Assembly: GCA_040381935.1 (NCBI GenBank)
Contig: JBEIGJ010000031.1
Coordinates: 1 to 18,566 of the forward strand
Length of the DNA stretch: 18,566 nt
DNA from: Casp-actino8 sp040381935
GTDB taxonomy: Bacteria; Actinomycetota; Acidimicrobiia; Acidimicrobiales; Ilumatobacteraceae
Reading direction: 5' to 3'
In this document: positions 1 to 7,740 of the stretch, one piece after another
Layout of the letters: each line of letters starts with the position of its first letter
How positions within the stretch are numbered: the first letter of the stretch is position 1
Notes under the pieces: generated by a model
What the model was told of the DNA's origin: nothing
Seen by the model: the letters and a program-made list of their open reading frames with translations, nothing else
Database searches by the model: none
Made by a program: the position numbers and the translations under genes

Positions 1-2
1 AC

Positions 3-59
3 CCCTCAGATGACACCATTCTCGTCGAGGCTCTGGCCTCACTTTCTGGCAACAGGTAA
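3..59 (+). CDS. selA: C-terminal end of upstream gene, probably selenocysteine synthase SelA (partial)
   Basis: An open frame enters the window and stops at TAA (57-59), giving the C-terminal residues PSDDTILVEALASLSGNR. SelA is the PLP enzyme that converts seryl-tRNA(Sec) to selenocysteinyl-tRNA(Sec). Its C-termini often end in an Asp-rich turn followed by a short Leu/Ala helix, which fits this tail. The stronger argument is position: the stop lies 6 bp before the selB start on the same strand, and selA-selB is the common bacterial order. Eighteen residues are too few to prove identity, so the call rests mainly on context. Confidence 0.55.
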   Translation, partial: PSDDTILVEALASLSGNR

Positions 60-65
60 AACTCA

Positions 66-1775
66 ATGCGGATCATTGCCACCGCCGGTCACGTAGATCA
101 CGGCAAGTCCACCTTGGTACGCACTCTCACCGGTATCGATCCCGATCGGTGGCAAGAGGAAAAAGATCGCGGTCTCACCATCGATTTGGGGTTTGCCCAT
201 ATGGCACTGCCCAGCGGAAACAACATTTCGTTCATCGATGTTCCCGGCCACATTCGCTTTCTCAGCAATATGTTGGCTGGCATCGGCGGTATCCATGGCT
301 GCCTTTTAGTCGTAGACGCCCGCGAAGGATGGATGCCCCAAACCGAGGAACACCTTCGCATTCTCGATCTTCTCGGTATTGAACGTGGCGTGGTGGTGCT
401 CACCAAAGTGGATCTCTGTTCGGCTGAGGATGTGCAATTGATCGCCCTCGAAATCACCGAACGGGTCGAGGAAACATTTCTGGCTGCGGCACCAATCATC
501 GGTGTTTCGAGTGTCACTGGCGCTGGCATTGATGAACTCGTCAATGCTCTCGATGGTCTGGCTATGTGGTCTCCGGATTCGATTGATAGCGGCCGTCCGC
601 GACTCTTCATCGATCGAGTTTTCGCAGCGAAAGGGAGTGGAACAGTTGTGACTGGAACTCTTACCCACGGCACGCTGCAGGTTGGCGACCGAGTTCGAAT
701 CACGCCTGATCAGAGATCCGGTCGAATCCGGGCTATACAAACTCTCGGTCAAAATGTTCAAACGATCGGGCCCGGAAATCGCGTTGCGTTGAATATCGCC
801 GGTGTCGATCGCCATGACATCGTCCGGGGTCATGCGGTTGTCATAGATGGCCAATGGTTCATCTCGGAACGCTTCGACGCCGAGCTCTCTGTTTTGCCCA
901 CCCTCGACCACTCGGTTTCTCGACGAGGGGCGTATTCCGTCCATATCGGTTCCGATGAAGTCCCTGCTCGAGTTCGAGTTCTTGGTCCCGATGCCATAGC
1001 TCCTGGATCGAAGCAAAGCGTTCGCATCTACCTCTCTCGTGGAGTGCCACTGATCCCGGGAGATCGCTTCATTTTGCGTGAGAGTGGTCGCTCCGAAACT
1101 GTCGGTGGAGGTGAAGTGCTCGATGTGGATCCACAGCGTTCGACGATGACTGCACAGCCTGACCGATCCGTGGATCGAGTCATCTCTGAACGGGGCTGGA
1201 TCACCGTCGAGGATCTCCAACGATTGACCGGAGTAACTGTTGCACCCACCATTGATACCTGGATTGTCTCACCGGCCGAACTGGAGGCAGCCCGCCAACG
1301 AGTAGAAAACCTCGTGCACAGTGCTGGACACAGCGGTATCGATATCGCTCAGTTCAATGAACAAGACCGACTGATCCTGACTCTCCTTGACGACATCGAG
1401 ATCGTTGATGATCGAGTACGAGTGAAGGGTTTCGCCGATCCCCTCATGAATCATCCCGTCTTGGAACAACTCGCTGCTCAAGGTTGTGCCCCATCACCTC
1501 CTGAAGCAACCGATCCAGCCGACTTACGACGCCTTAAACAACGGGGCCTACTCATTGAACGTGACGGCCTGTGGTTTCATCATCGTGCCGTTGACCTTGC
1601 CCATGAGGCAGCCCGTCATCTCCTACAGATCCATTCCGATGGATTCACCTTGTCGCAATTCCGAGATGCCCTGGGCATCACCAGAAAGCATGCGGTCCCA
1701 TTAGCGAGTGAGTTGGACAGTCGTGGTATCACTCGACGTCGCGATGATCTGCGCATTGCCGGCCCCCGACTATAA
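66..1775 (+). CDS. selB: Selenocysteine-specific translation elongation factor SelB
   Basis: SelB is the GTPase that delivers selenocysteinyl-tRNA(Sec) to ribosomes at UGA codons marked by a SECIS hairpin. The 569-residue protein has a complete translation-factor GTPase domain: P-loop GHVDHGKST (residues 8-16), switch I RGLTIDLGF (35-43), DVPGH (58-62) and TKVD (113-116). Beta-barrel domains follow to about residue 360. The C-terminal part looks like the SECIS-binding winged helices, ending in the typical last module (FTLSQFRDALGITRKHAVPLASELDSRG split across the final 60 residues). E. coli SelB is 614 residues, so this is full length for a somewhat shorter form. The 6-bp gap to the preceding gene suggests one operon. 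No tRNA-Sec gene and no obvious selenoprotein gene lie in this window. Confidence 0.96.
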   Translation: MRIIATAGHVDHGKSTLVRTLTGIDPDRWQEEKDRGLTIDLGFAHMALPSGNNISFIDVPGHIRFLSNMLAGIGGIHGCLLVVDAREGWMPQTEEHLRILDLLGIERGVVVLTKVDLCSAEDVQLIALEITERVEETFLAAAPIIGVSSVTGAGIDELVNALDGLAMWSPDSIDSGRPRLFIDRVFAAKGSGTVVTGTLTHGTLQVGDRVRITPDQRSGRIRAIQTLGQNVQTIGPGNRVALNIAGVDRHDIVRGHAVVIDGQWFISERFDAELSVLPTLDHSVSRRGAYSVHIGSDEVPARVRVLGPDAIAPGSKQSVRIYLSRGVPLIPGDRFILRESGRSETVGGGEVLDVDPQRSTMTAQPDRSVDRVISERGWITVEDLQRLTGVTVAPTIDTWIVSPAELEAARQRVENLVHSAGHSGIDIAQFNEQDRLILTLLDDIEIVDDRVRVKGFADPLMNHPVLEQLAAQGCAPSPPEATDPADLRRLKQRGLLIERDGLWFHHRAVDLAHEAARHLLQIHSDGFTLSQFRDALGITRKHAVPLASELDSRGITRRRDDLRIAGPRL

Positions 1776-1830
1776 ATGCCCCACTATGAGTGCCCGATAA
1801 CGGCGTTTTCCGCCATTCACCGTCAAAAAT

Positions 1831-2439
1831 TCAGGCCGGAGCGTACACGTATCGAAATGTGAGGTTGATGCGCGGTTCGGTGATTCGTCGCGCCTTGGGG
1901 ACTTCGTGCATCCAACATTGCTGAGAACGTCCGCTCATGATCAGTAGCGAGCCACTCTCCAAGTCGATGGCAACCGTCTCTTTCGTCTCGCGATGACGGA
2001 TACGAAAACGTCGCACCTGACCCACACTGATGGAGGCGATACAAGGCTCTGGTCCTAGTTCGGGTTCATCATCAGCATGCCACCCCATGGAATCGCTCCC
2101 GTTGCGGTAGAGGTTCACAAGCACACTGTTGAACCTGGTTTCAGAGGCACTTTCGACCAACGATTTCAATCGCGATAGTCGCGGCAACCAACTTCGCGGT
2201 TCAAGCGTGATCCCAGAATACGAATAGGACACATCGCCGTACCAGCACGCCAACCGCGGCTGCATCACCTTGCGACCAAAGACGGTGATGGCTCGCTCCT
2301 CCCAAGGCACCTCTTGCATCAGCCCGGCCATCAGATCTTCACTGTCCCTCAAAGACAGGAAACCAGGGTGATAGACCATGGACCCATCGCTGGGTAAGAG
2401 TTCGCGCGGTTCAGAAATTTCTGAATCAAACAGCGTCAT
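1831..2439 (-). CDS. alkB: AlkB-like 2-oxoglutarate/Fe(II) dioxygenase (nucleic-acid dealkylation)
   Basis: AlkB-family enzymes remove alkyl lesions such as 1-methyladenine and 3-methylcytosine by oxidative demethylation. The 202-residue protein has the family's iron site: H121-x-D123 in GWHADDEPELGP, and H178 in WMHEVPK. The 2-oxoglutarate arginines follow in RINLTFR (190-196). The text resembles ALKBH2/ALKBH3-type bacterial homologues more than E. coli AlkB. I chose the ATG at 2439, giving the MTLFD opening typical of these proteins. An ATG at 2520 would add 27 residues lying wholly inside the upstream gene. With the chosen start the gene overlaps the 3' end of the NfeD-like gene by 14 bp, implying co-transcription and translational coupling. 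No damage-inducible operator is visible. Confidence 0.93.
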   Translation of the reverse strand: MTLFDSEISEPRELLPSDGSMVYHPGFLSLRDSEDLMAGLMQEVPWEERAITVFGRKVMQPRLACWYGDVSYSYSGITLEPRSWLPRLSRLKSLVESASETRFNSVLVNLYRNGSDSMGWHADDEPELGPEPCIASISVGQVRRFRIRHRETKETVAIDLESGSLLIMSGRSQQCWMHEVPKARRITEPRINLTFRYVYAPA

Positions 2440-3784
2440 CGGATTTGCGTCGTTCCCGATAGTCGCGCGCGCCACCACTTTCGGGTTCGACTTCAAGAAC
2501 CACACCGTCGATGGAGACAACGCGTGCAGCTTCCCCGCTCTTTATCGGCGTTGCCCGATTCGTTCGTGCCTTCCACTGGGCTGTGCCGATGTAGACGATG
2601 CCCTCTGGAGAAATATCTGTCGTCGCCGTGCCGATCTCACCCAATAAGCGCTCTCGCCCGATTGTTGGTGTTGCGAATCTGGTGCGCGTCATATTCGGCA
2701 TTCCCGAGATAAACGTCAGAGCAATTCCCCCGATGCCCACTAACAAGGTGAGCCATGAGACCCGCAGTCCTTGCTGATCAAATTCCGGAAAGAGAAAGAA
2801 CGAGCCGATAGTGAACGACAAAAGTCCGACTCCGGTCCAAAAACGCGGAATTCCCACCTGTACGTCCACCGCAAAAGCAACCATGGAAGCCAAGATCAAC
2901 CCCAAAGCCCAGCCGCGTTCTGGTAACTCACCCAAACCGTAAAAGGCCAAGAGCAGCAAGATTGCTCCAGTAGCACCGGCCACACCAATGCCGGCAGTGA
3001 AGAATTCAAAGACGATAAGCGCCAAGCCAATGATCAAAAAAAGGTAGGCAACAGGTGGACTCGCCGAAGTGTGCAGCAGTTGTGACCAGACACCCAATTT
3101 CAAAAATCGCACTGTCGTGATGTCATTGGAGACGGTTCCGTCTTCATTCAGCGTTTCTACCGCGGTGTCGAGTTCAACGCCGTCGACAATGAGTCCATCG
3201 AGGGCAAAAACCATATTGCGAATCGTCGGCACTCCCTCATCACTGATTTCCAATTTCAAGGCGCCGGATCGTCGTGCATCTTGAAATCCCAAGGTCCGAG
3301 TTCGGAGTTCGTCCGTCGCCGCACCGAAGTCCACCGATTCGGCTAAAGGAGTTCCGGTGCGTCCAAGACGCGCTCCCGGGGCCATTCCGGTCACATCAGC
3401 TGCTGAGAGCAATTGAGCCACGAGTCCCGTGGCCCGCGATCCCGATGGTCCGACCCAGATGGCGATGGGCACCTTGGCATTTTCGATTCGGGTGTAGAGA
3501 CGCTTCATCTCATCCCGGCCAACCAGCGCGGCTTTCGAGTTCATCTGCAGGATCAGTGCCTGGACATCATTGGTTTCAGCTCGGGTGATCGCTCGCTCGA
3601 TCTCATCCACCAAAATCCCATCGATCAGGCCCGAAACCTGCAAAACATCAACCGGGGCCAGGCCCTCGGTACCGGCAACCACGGAAGGATCGGCACCTGT
3701 TTGGGTGTCCGATGAAGCATGTGCCACATCAACGAATGAGAGCACCGCACCAACTGCCATGAAGAGGATCGCTAGTCTGCGCAC
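2426..3784 (-). CDS. nfeD: NfeD-family membrane protein with a ClpP-class protease-like domain that lacks the catalytic serine
   Basis: The protein has 452 residues and starts at GTG with GGAG eight bases upstream. It opens with a signal peptide (about 1-23, ending AHA). An extracytoplasmic SPP/ClpP-fold domain (about 45-225) follows, then about five membrane segments (roughly 245-262, 265-285, 291-308, 314-333, 343-362), then a C-terminal NfeD OB-fold domain (about 376-440, with G-x-I-G and W-K-A). This is the long NfeD architecture, whose archaeal prototype PH1510 is a membrane protease linked to stomatin and uses a Ser97/Lys138 dyad. Here the nucleophile region reads GSRATGLVAQLL (115-126), and Gly120 sits where the family usually has Ser. 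I see no clear Lys at the expected second position. It may therefore be a non-proteolytic scaffold. No stomatin gene is adjacent. Confidence 0.88.
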   Translation of the reverse strand: MRRLAILFMAVGAVLSFVDVAHASSDTQTGADPSVVAGTEGLAPVDVLQVSGLIDGILVDEIERAITRAETNDVQALILQMNSKAALVGRDEMKRLYTRIENAKVPIAIWVGPSGSRATGLVAQLLSAADVTGMAPGARLGRTGTPLAESVDFGAATDELRTRTLGFQDARRSGALKLEISDEGVPTIRNMVFALDGLIVDGVELDTAVETLNEDGTVSNDITTVRFLKLGVWSQLLHTSASPPVAYLFLIIGLALIVFEFFTAGIGVAGATGAILLLLAFYGLGELPERGWALGLILASMVAFAVDVQVGIPRFWTGVGLLSFTIGSFFLFPEFDQQGLRVSWLTLLVGIGGIALTFISGMPNMTRTRFATPTIGRERLLGEIGTATTDISPEGIVYIGTAQWKARTNRATPIKSGEAARVVSIDGVVLEVEPESGGARDYRERRKSDDAV

Positions 3785-3825
3785 GAGTGTCTCCGAAGAC
3801 TGAAAATTTGAGCCGAATGTTCACC

Positions 3826-4776
3826 ATGTCGCGGCTGCTTGTGGTGGCCGGCAAAGGCGGTGTCGGCAAGACAACGGTAACTGCTGCAATGGCCAGGGCA
3901 GCAGCCAATACCGGACTTCGTGTGCTGGTTGTGACCCTTGACTCGCGTCCGGGCTTGGCCCAATTACTGGGTGGGGGTCCGCTCGCTGGGAGCGACTACG
4001 AAGGATCACGCATTTCCGAAAACCTGGGACCAAAGAAAACCGGTTTCATTCATGTGCGGACCATCACCGCTGCTGAGGCTTTGCAGGACTATCTAGCAAC
4101 CCAAGGAATGGCCCGACTAGCCAAGCGACTGGTTTCAACCGGTGTGGTTGGTGTCGTATCCAGCGCTGCTCCGGGAATCGACGATCTTTTGGTTCTGGGA
4201 AAACTGAAGCATTTGGTCTCTTTGACCGGACCCAATGGTGAGTACGACTTGATCATCGTCGATGGACCAGCAGCTGGACATGCAGTCAGTTTTCTACAGG
4301 CTCCCGCTGCAATGGCTGAGACCGTACGCGGCGGACCGATTCGCTCACAAGCCATCGAAGTTCAATCCATGTTGCAGGATCCAGATAGGTGTCGAGTGGT
4401 GATGGTCACCCTTCCTGAAACCACTCCCGTGAACGAACTACTCGAAAGCGCAGCTTTGCTCCGTGACTCGGTCGGAGTCACTTTCGCCCCGGTGGTGATC
4501 AACGGTGTCGACAGTGCACCTGAAATCACTGCACTCGCGGAAACCGTCGAAGATGACGACCTCGGTCGCGCCGCCCGATTCCGGTCCGAACGATGCGCTA
4601 TCCACGCCGAAGCGGTGAAACGAGTCGATGCCGTCGTGCAGACCGGCCACTTCTCGCTTCCACACTTGGCGGTATCCAGGCTGACATCGGCGGATATCGA
4701 TATTTTGGCAGAGTCCCTGCGCGAGCAAATGAACGCCAAGAAGTCCCCGCGCAAGAAGGCGGGCATTGAATCATGA
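3826..4776 (+). CDS. ArsA/Get3-like ATPase, first subunit (with signature lysine)
   Basis: This is a member of the deviant-Walker-A (SIMIBI) ATPases related to arsenite ATPase ArsA and the tail-anchored-protein factor Get3. From the ATG at 3826 the protein has 316 residues, with GKGGVGKTT at 9-17, including the signature lysine of KGGVGKT. A switch-like IIVDGPAAGHAVSFLQAP motif lies near residues 140-160 (DTAPTGH in Get3). ATG 3817 and GTG 3787 are alternative starts; 3826 gives the usual short lead into the P-loop. The stop overlaps the next gene as ATGA, so the two ATPases are translationally coupled. The pair resembles Rv3679/Rv3680 of mycobacteria, which are reported to act as a complex. 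No arsenic gene (arsB, arsR, arsC) is nearby, so arsenite export is unlikely. Confidence 0.88.
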   Translation: MSRLLVVAGKGGVGKTTVTAAMARAAANTGLRVLVVTLDSRPGLAQLLGGGPLAGSDYEGSRISENLGPKKTGFIHVRTITAAEALQDYLATQGMARLAKRLVSTGVVGVVSSAAPGIDDLLVLGKLKHLVSLTGPNGEYDLIIVDGPAAGHAVSFLQAPAAMAETVRGGPIRSQAIEVQSMLQDPDRCRVVMVTLPETTPVNELLESAALLRDSVGVTFAPVVINGVDSAPEITALAETVEDDDLGRAARFRSERCAIHAEAVKRVDAVVQTGHFSLPHLAVSRLTSADIDILAESLREQMNAKKSPRKKAGIES

Positions 4777-5888
4777 CCAAGAAGGGTGGCAACTCATTTG
4801 CCCACGTGGTTGCCAATTCACGCATCATTGTCTGCTGTGGCTCGGGGGGAGTAGGCAAGACGACAACGGCAGCAGCTCTTGCCCTGCAAGCAGCCAACAG
4901 TGGACGCAAGGTTGTTCTGATCACCATCGACCCGGCCAAGAGGCTGGCCGATGCTCTTGGTCTCAGCGGATTGAGCAATGATCCTGCCGAAATCGACATC
5001 ACGGGCGATGGACAACTTTGGGCCATGATGCTCGATGCCCGAGCCACCTTCGACAACGTTATTCGTCAACAGGCACGTAGCGAGGAACAAGTTCGTCGCA
5101 TTTTGGATAACCCCTTCTACAACAACATCGCCAGCCGTCTTTCAGGCAGCCAGGAGTACATGGCAGCCGAAAAACTCTACGAATTGTTCAATGACTCTCG
5201 CTTCGACTTGGTTGTGGTCGACACTCCACCCACCCGTGAGGCTCTCGATTTTTTGGATGCACCGCAAAAGCTGATGAATTTTCTCGATCATCGCGTGTAT
5301 CGATGGCTGGTGGCACCGGCTCGCGGTGGATTGAAGGTACTGAATCTGGCCGCTCAACCCATTTTGCGAACTCTTGGTCGCGTGATCGGAGCCGATGTCC
5401 TGACCGATGCCGTCGGTTTCTTTCAGGCTTTCGAGGGGATCGAAAACGGATTCCGGCAACGAGCCGAAGCAGTGCAGTCACTTCTCAAATCACCAGTCAC
5501 CAAGTACATCGTCGTTTCCACACCCCGGCAGGACACAGTCGCCGAGGCCATCTACTTTTCGGACCAGCTGGATGGCGCCGGCATTGCAGTCACTGGAATC
5601 ATCCTCAATCGACTCCAACCCACATTTGGTCGGGAATCCTCGGCCAAAGCGCTCTCCCAAGCCCGAGCCGCCGAGAAGGCGGGAGATGCAAACAAAGCAG
5701 TTCTCTATCGCAATGTCGCCCACCTTCGGCAACTGGCCGAAGCCGAACAAGAGGCCATAGAGCCTCTGCTGGAGCACGCTACTGAGGCTGTCGTGGCCCG
5801 ACTCTTCCAGCGTTCACAAGATGTCCACGACCTCGCCACGATTGCCGATCTCGGAAACGAACTGGTCGGCTTGCGCACCAGCGGGTAG
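4773..5888 (+). CDS. ArsA/Get3-like ATPase, second subunit (no signature lysine)
   Basis: This is the second deviant ATPase of the pair, with 371 residues. The P-loop CGSGGVGKTT (22-31) keeps the nucleotide-binding Lys but has Ser where the intersubunit signature Lys would be. The A'-like stretch LITIDPAKRLADALGL follows, and further on comes the switch motif VVVDTPPTREALDFLDAP. The middle region (ILDNPFYNNIASRLSGSQEYMAAEKLYEL) is the helical part typical of actinobacterial homologues such as Rv3680. Its ATG overlaps the stop of the first subunit, and the receiver-like gene starts 10 bp after its stop. An obligate heterodimer, with the first subunit supplying the lysine in trans, is the simplest reading; its cargo is unknown. 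Tail-anchored-protein targeting is only one possibility. Confidence 0.9.
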   Translation: MTKKGGNSFAHVVANSRIIVCCGSGGVGKTTTAAALALQAANSGRKVVLITIDPAKRLADALGLSGLSNDPAEIDITGDGQLWAMMLDARATFDNVIRQQARSEEQVRRILDNPFYNNIASRLSGSQEYMAAEKLYELFNDSRFDLVVVDTPPTREALDFLDAPQKLMNFLDHRVYRWLVAPARGGLKVLNLAAQPILRTLGRVIGADVLTDAVGFFQAFEGIENGFRQRAEAVQSLLKSPVTKYIVVSTPRQDTVAEAIYFSDQLDGAGIAVTGIILNRLQPTFGRESSAKALSQARAAEKAGDANKAVLYRNVAHLRQLAEAEQEAIEPLLEHATEAVVARLFQRSQDVHDLATIADLGNELVGLRTSG

Positions 5889-5898
5889 CGTCTCGGTC

Positions 5899-6357
5899 GT
5901 GCATATCATCTTGGCTACCGACGCTCAATGGCTTGCCGATGAAGTCATCTCCGCCTTAGGCGGACCGGACACCACCTTCACCCATTGTCGCGAGGGACGC
6001 CTGGTGGCGGGACTCGTTCAGGAACGGACGCCTGATCTTGTCATCTTGGATCTGCAGATCGGCACCATGGGCGGTGTAGCGGTGACCATGGATCTTCGAC
6101 TCGATGAGAGCGGGGGCTTGCTCCCCCATGTTCCGATCCTGGTTCTTCTCGACCGACTGGCTGATATTCACATGGCGCGTCGCAGCGGAGCCGATGGATG
6201 GCTGATCAAACCCCTCGATGCCCTGCGTTTGCGCCGCGCCAGTCGGGCCATCAGCGCAGGCGGCTGTTTTGCCGAAGGCGTTCCCGTTGCTGATGAATCC
6301 GCACCAGCAACGCTCACCGAAGAAGCTCCCACCGAGGAACCGGCCAACGCCGGATAA
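5899..6357 (+). CDS. Stand-alone receiver-domain (CheY-like) protein with a degenerate acidic pocket
   Basis: This is a 152-residue protein with one receiver domain and no DNA-binding output domain. The phosphoacceptor candidate is Asp51 in VILDLQIGTMGG (48-59), and the conserved lysine is Lys104 in WLIKPLD. The N-terminal acidic pair is reduced (HIILATDAQW), and the Thr/Ser switch position appears replaced in ILVLLDR. The last 30 residues form an Ala/Glu/Pro-rich acidic tail. I start at GTG 5899, 10 bp after the second ATPase; an ATG at 5821 would overlap that gene by 68 bp. Similar proteins beside ArsA pairs are, as I recall, recurrent in Actinomycetota, but I could not check this. No histidine kinase is nearby. 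It may bind the ATPases or another partner rather than DNA. Confidence 0.8.
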   Translation: MHIILATDAQWLADEVISALGGPDTTFTHCREGRLVAGLVQERTPDLVILDLQIGTMGGVAVTMDLRLDESGGLLPHVPILVLLDRLADIHMARRSGADGWLIKPLDALRLRRASRAISAGGCFAEGVPVADESAPATLTEEAPTEEPANAG

Positions 6358-6360
6358 GAT
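6355..6360 (+). promoter_or_regulatory. Possible -10 box for tRNA-Pro
   Basis: TAAGAT overlaps the stop codon of the receiver gene and lies 15 nt before the tRNA 5' end, giving a predicted transcript start about 9 nt upstream of the mature tRNA. No convincing -35 element is seen. The tRNA may instead be read from the upstream operon. Confidence 0.35.
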
Positions 6361-6375
6361 CACCGTTCGCACCAT

Positions 6376-6453
6376 CGGGGTGTAGCGCAGCTTGGCTAGC
6401 GCGCCACGTTCGGGACGTGGAGGCCGGAGGTTCAAATCCTCTCACCCCGACCA
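6376..6453 (+). tRNA. tRNA-Pro (anticodon CGG), CCA encoded
   Basis: The cloverleaf folds completely. A 7-bp acceptor stem pairs CGGGGTG with CACCCCG, the D stem is GCGC/GCGC, and the anticodon stem is CCACG/CGTGG with loop TTCGGGA, giving anticodon CGG, which reads CCG (proline). A 5-nt variable loop is followed by the T arm GGAGG-TTCAAAT-CCTCT (one G-U pair), discriminator A and an encoded CCA (6451-6453). Total length is 78 nt. It lies 18 bp after the receiver gene and is followed at once by a strong terminator. Confidence 0.97.
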
Positions 6454-6455
6454 TG

Positions 6456-6490
6456 ATCCCCCTGCTCCGGCGGGGGGATTGAACTTTTCT
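6456..6490 (+). terminator. Rho-independent terminator after tRNA-Pro
   Basis: A 10-bp stem pairs ATCCCCCTGC (6456-6465) with GCGGGGGGAT (6470-6479), with one T-G wobble, around a TCCG tetraloop. The downstream TGAACTTTTCT carries a modest T-run. The stem starts three bases after the encoded CCA, so it should end the tRNA transcript and anything read through from the ATPase operon. Confidence 0.88.
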
Positions 6491-6530
6491 CAGGGTACGC
6501 GCGTTTTCACTGGCACGGCTACCACATGGC

Positions 6531-7694
6531 TCAACGCAGACTCGATGCCAGTAGTCGTCGGGCATTGTCGTCATAAAACGCCCGACGCGCCGAGTCGTCG
6601 ATACTTGTCATGCTGGACTCGAACCGCCTGATGGGGTCATCGGTCCCTTCATGGTGTGGATAGTCGGATGAGAACGCCACCATCTCTATCCCGGCCTGCT
6701 CGATGATCCAACCCACATCTTCTCCAGCAAAGGGACTCACAACCACCTGGCGGCGCAGATACTCCGACGGTTTCATCGAAAGATGCGACAAATCTTGAAT
6801 GTTGCGGAATGATCGATATCCGGTATCGATGAAGCGAAGAAACGAGGGAAGCCACGTCGCTCCGAGTTCAGTGATACCGAATCGCAACCTTGGAAATTTC
6901 TCCATCACGCCGTCGTACACAAGCGAGGCCAAGAAGAGTTCGGCAGGAAAACCGATCCCCATGTACGACAACGGGTCGCCCGGTGCATCGGTGCGAACAT
7001 GGGCCATATTGCGGCCATTATCGAAGAATGCGCGCGGGACCGGTCGATATCCCTGGTCGGCTCCCACGTGGAGGAACACCGCGATGTCGACATCTTGGAT
7101 TTGCGCCCAAACCGGATCGAAATCAGGATGAGTGAACGATTGCTGACCCGGGGAAGGTATCGAGTCGATCAACAAGCCAGCCACGCCGTTACGGGCTGCG
7201 GTCTCGACGAACTCGAGCGCAAGGTGAGGACCATGATCGAACGGAACGTAGCTCGTGGCCAATAATCGTGAGTCGGAACAGAACTCCAACAATCCGCGGT
7301 TCATGGCCCGAGCAGCCTCGGCCCGATAACGAACAGGAGTGTCGTAGACCTGGTTGAAAGATCCTGTCGGGAAGACCACTTGAAAAGAGAAGCCGAGGCG
7401 ATCGAGGGCAATGGATCGCTCCGCCGAATCCCAACCTCCCAGTGACATCCAACCCTTACGAGCCATGGTCATGTACTCATCGATGGCCCGCTGCCTGATC
7501 TCGGAATCCTGGACCCGTCTTCGATGATCAAGTTCGGCTTCATTCAAGAGCCGCGAGAACTCCAGATCACCTGCACCCAACTCGGGGATTTCTTGGCGGA
7601 TCGCCGACGGTGCATAACTCCTCAGCCAACCGATCGGCTCAAGAATATGGGAGTCGATGTCGATTACCGCGCGATCACCGGCATACGTCGTCAT
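6531..7694 (-). CDS. Amidohydrolase-2 family metal-dependent hydrolase
   Basis: This 387-residue TIM-barrel protein belongs to the Amidohydro_2 family, which includes aminocarboxymuconate semialdehyde decarboxylase and related decarboxylases and hydrolases. The metal-site markers are AVIDIDSHILEP at the N-terminus (D12, D14, H16, E19), His209 in VFLHVGADQGY, and FSSDYPHHEG (341-350; D344, H347). The first motif is D-x-D-x-H rather than the classical H-x-H, as in many uncharacterised actinobacterial members, so the substrate cannot be inferred. The start at ATG 7694 has only a weak GAG upstream. The GFA-family gene ends 46 bp upstream on the same strand, so the two may share a transcript. Confidence 0.88.
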   Translation of the reverse strand: MTTYAGDRAVIDIDSHILEPIGWLRSYAPSAIRQEIPELGAGDLEFSRLLNEAELDHRRRVQDSEIRQRAIDEYMTMARKGWMSLGGWDSAERSIALDRLGFSFQVVFPTGSFNQVYDTPVRYRAEAARAMNRGLLEFCSDSRLLATSYVPFDHGPHLALEFVETAARNGVAGLLIDSIPSPGQQSFTHPDFDPVWAQIQDVDIAVFLHVGADQGYRPVPRAFFDNGRNMAHVRTDAPGDPLSYMGIGFPAELFLASLVYDGVMEKFPRLRFGITELGATWLPSFLRFIDTGYRSFRNIQDLSHLSMKPSEYLRRQVVVSPFAGEDVGWIIEQAGIEMVAFSSDYPHHEGTDDPIRRFESSMTSIDDSARRAFYDDNARRLLASSLR

Positions 7695-7740
7695 GATTGG
7701 CTCAAATCATTCACATCAGATGGATGTACCGCATCTCGAT

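Noticed and set aside
306..1220. Long open frame (304 codons) antisense to selB
   Set aside because: It lies wholly inside selB, its translation has no recognisable family character, and selB is unmistakable. It is a codon-usage shadow.
1802..1814. Small hairpin GGCG-TTTTC-CGCC between selB and the AlkB-like gene
   Set aside because: The stem is only 4 bp and no T-run follows on either strand, so it does not support a terminator call.
3826..5888. Arsenite efflux ATPase (ArsA) function
   Set aside because: No arsB, arsC, arsD or arsR lies nearby, and the paired, non-fused layout fits the Rv3679/Rv3680 type instead.
5821..5898. N-terminal extension of the receiver protein from ATG 5821
   Set aside because: It would overlap the ATPase gene by 68 bp and adds residues unlike a receiver domain. 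GTG 5899 gives a normal beta-1 strand at the N-terminus.
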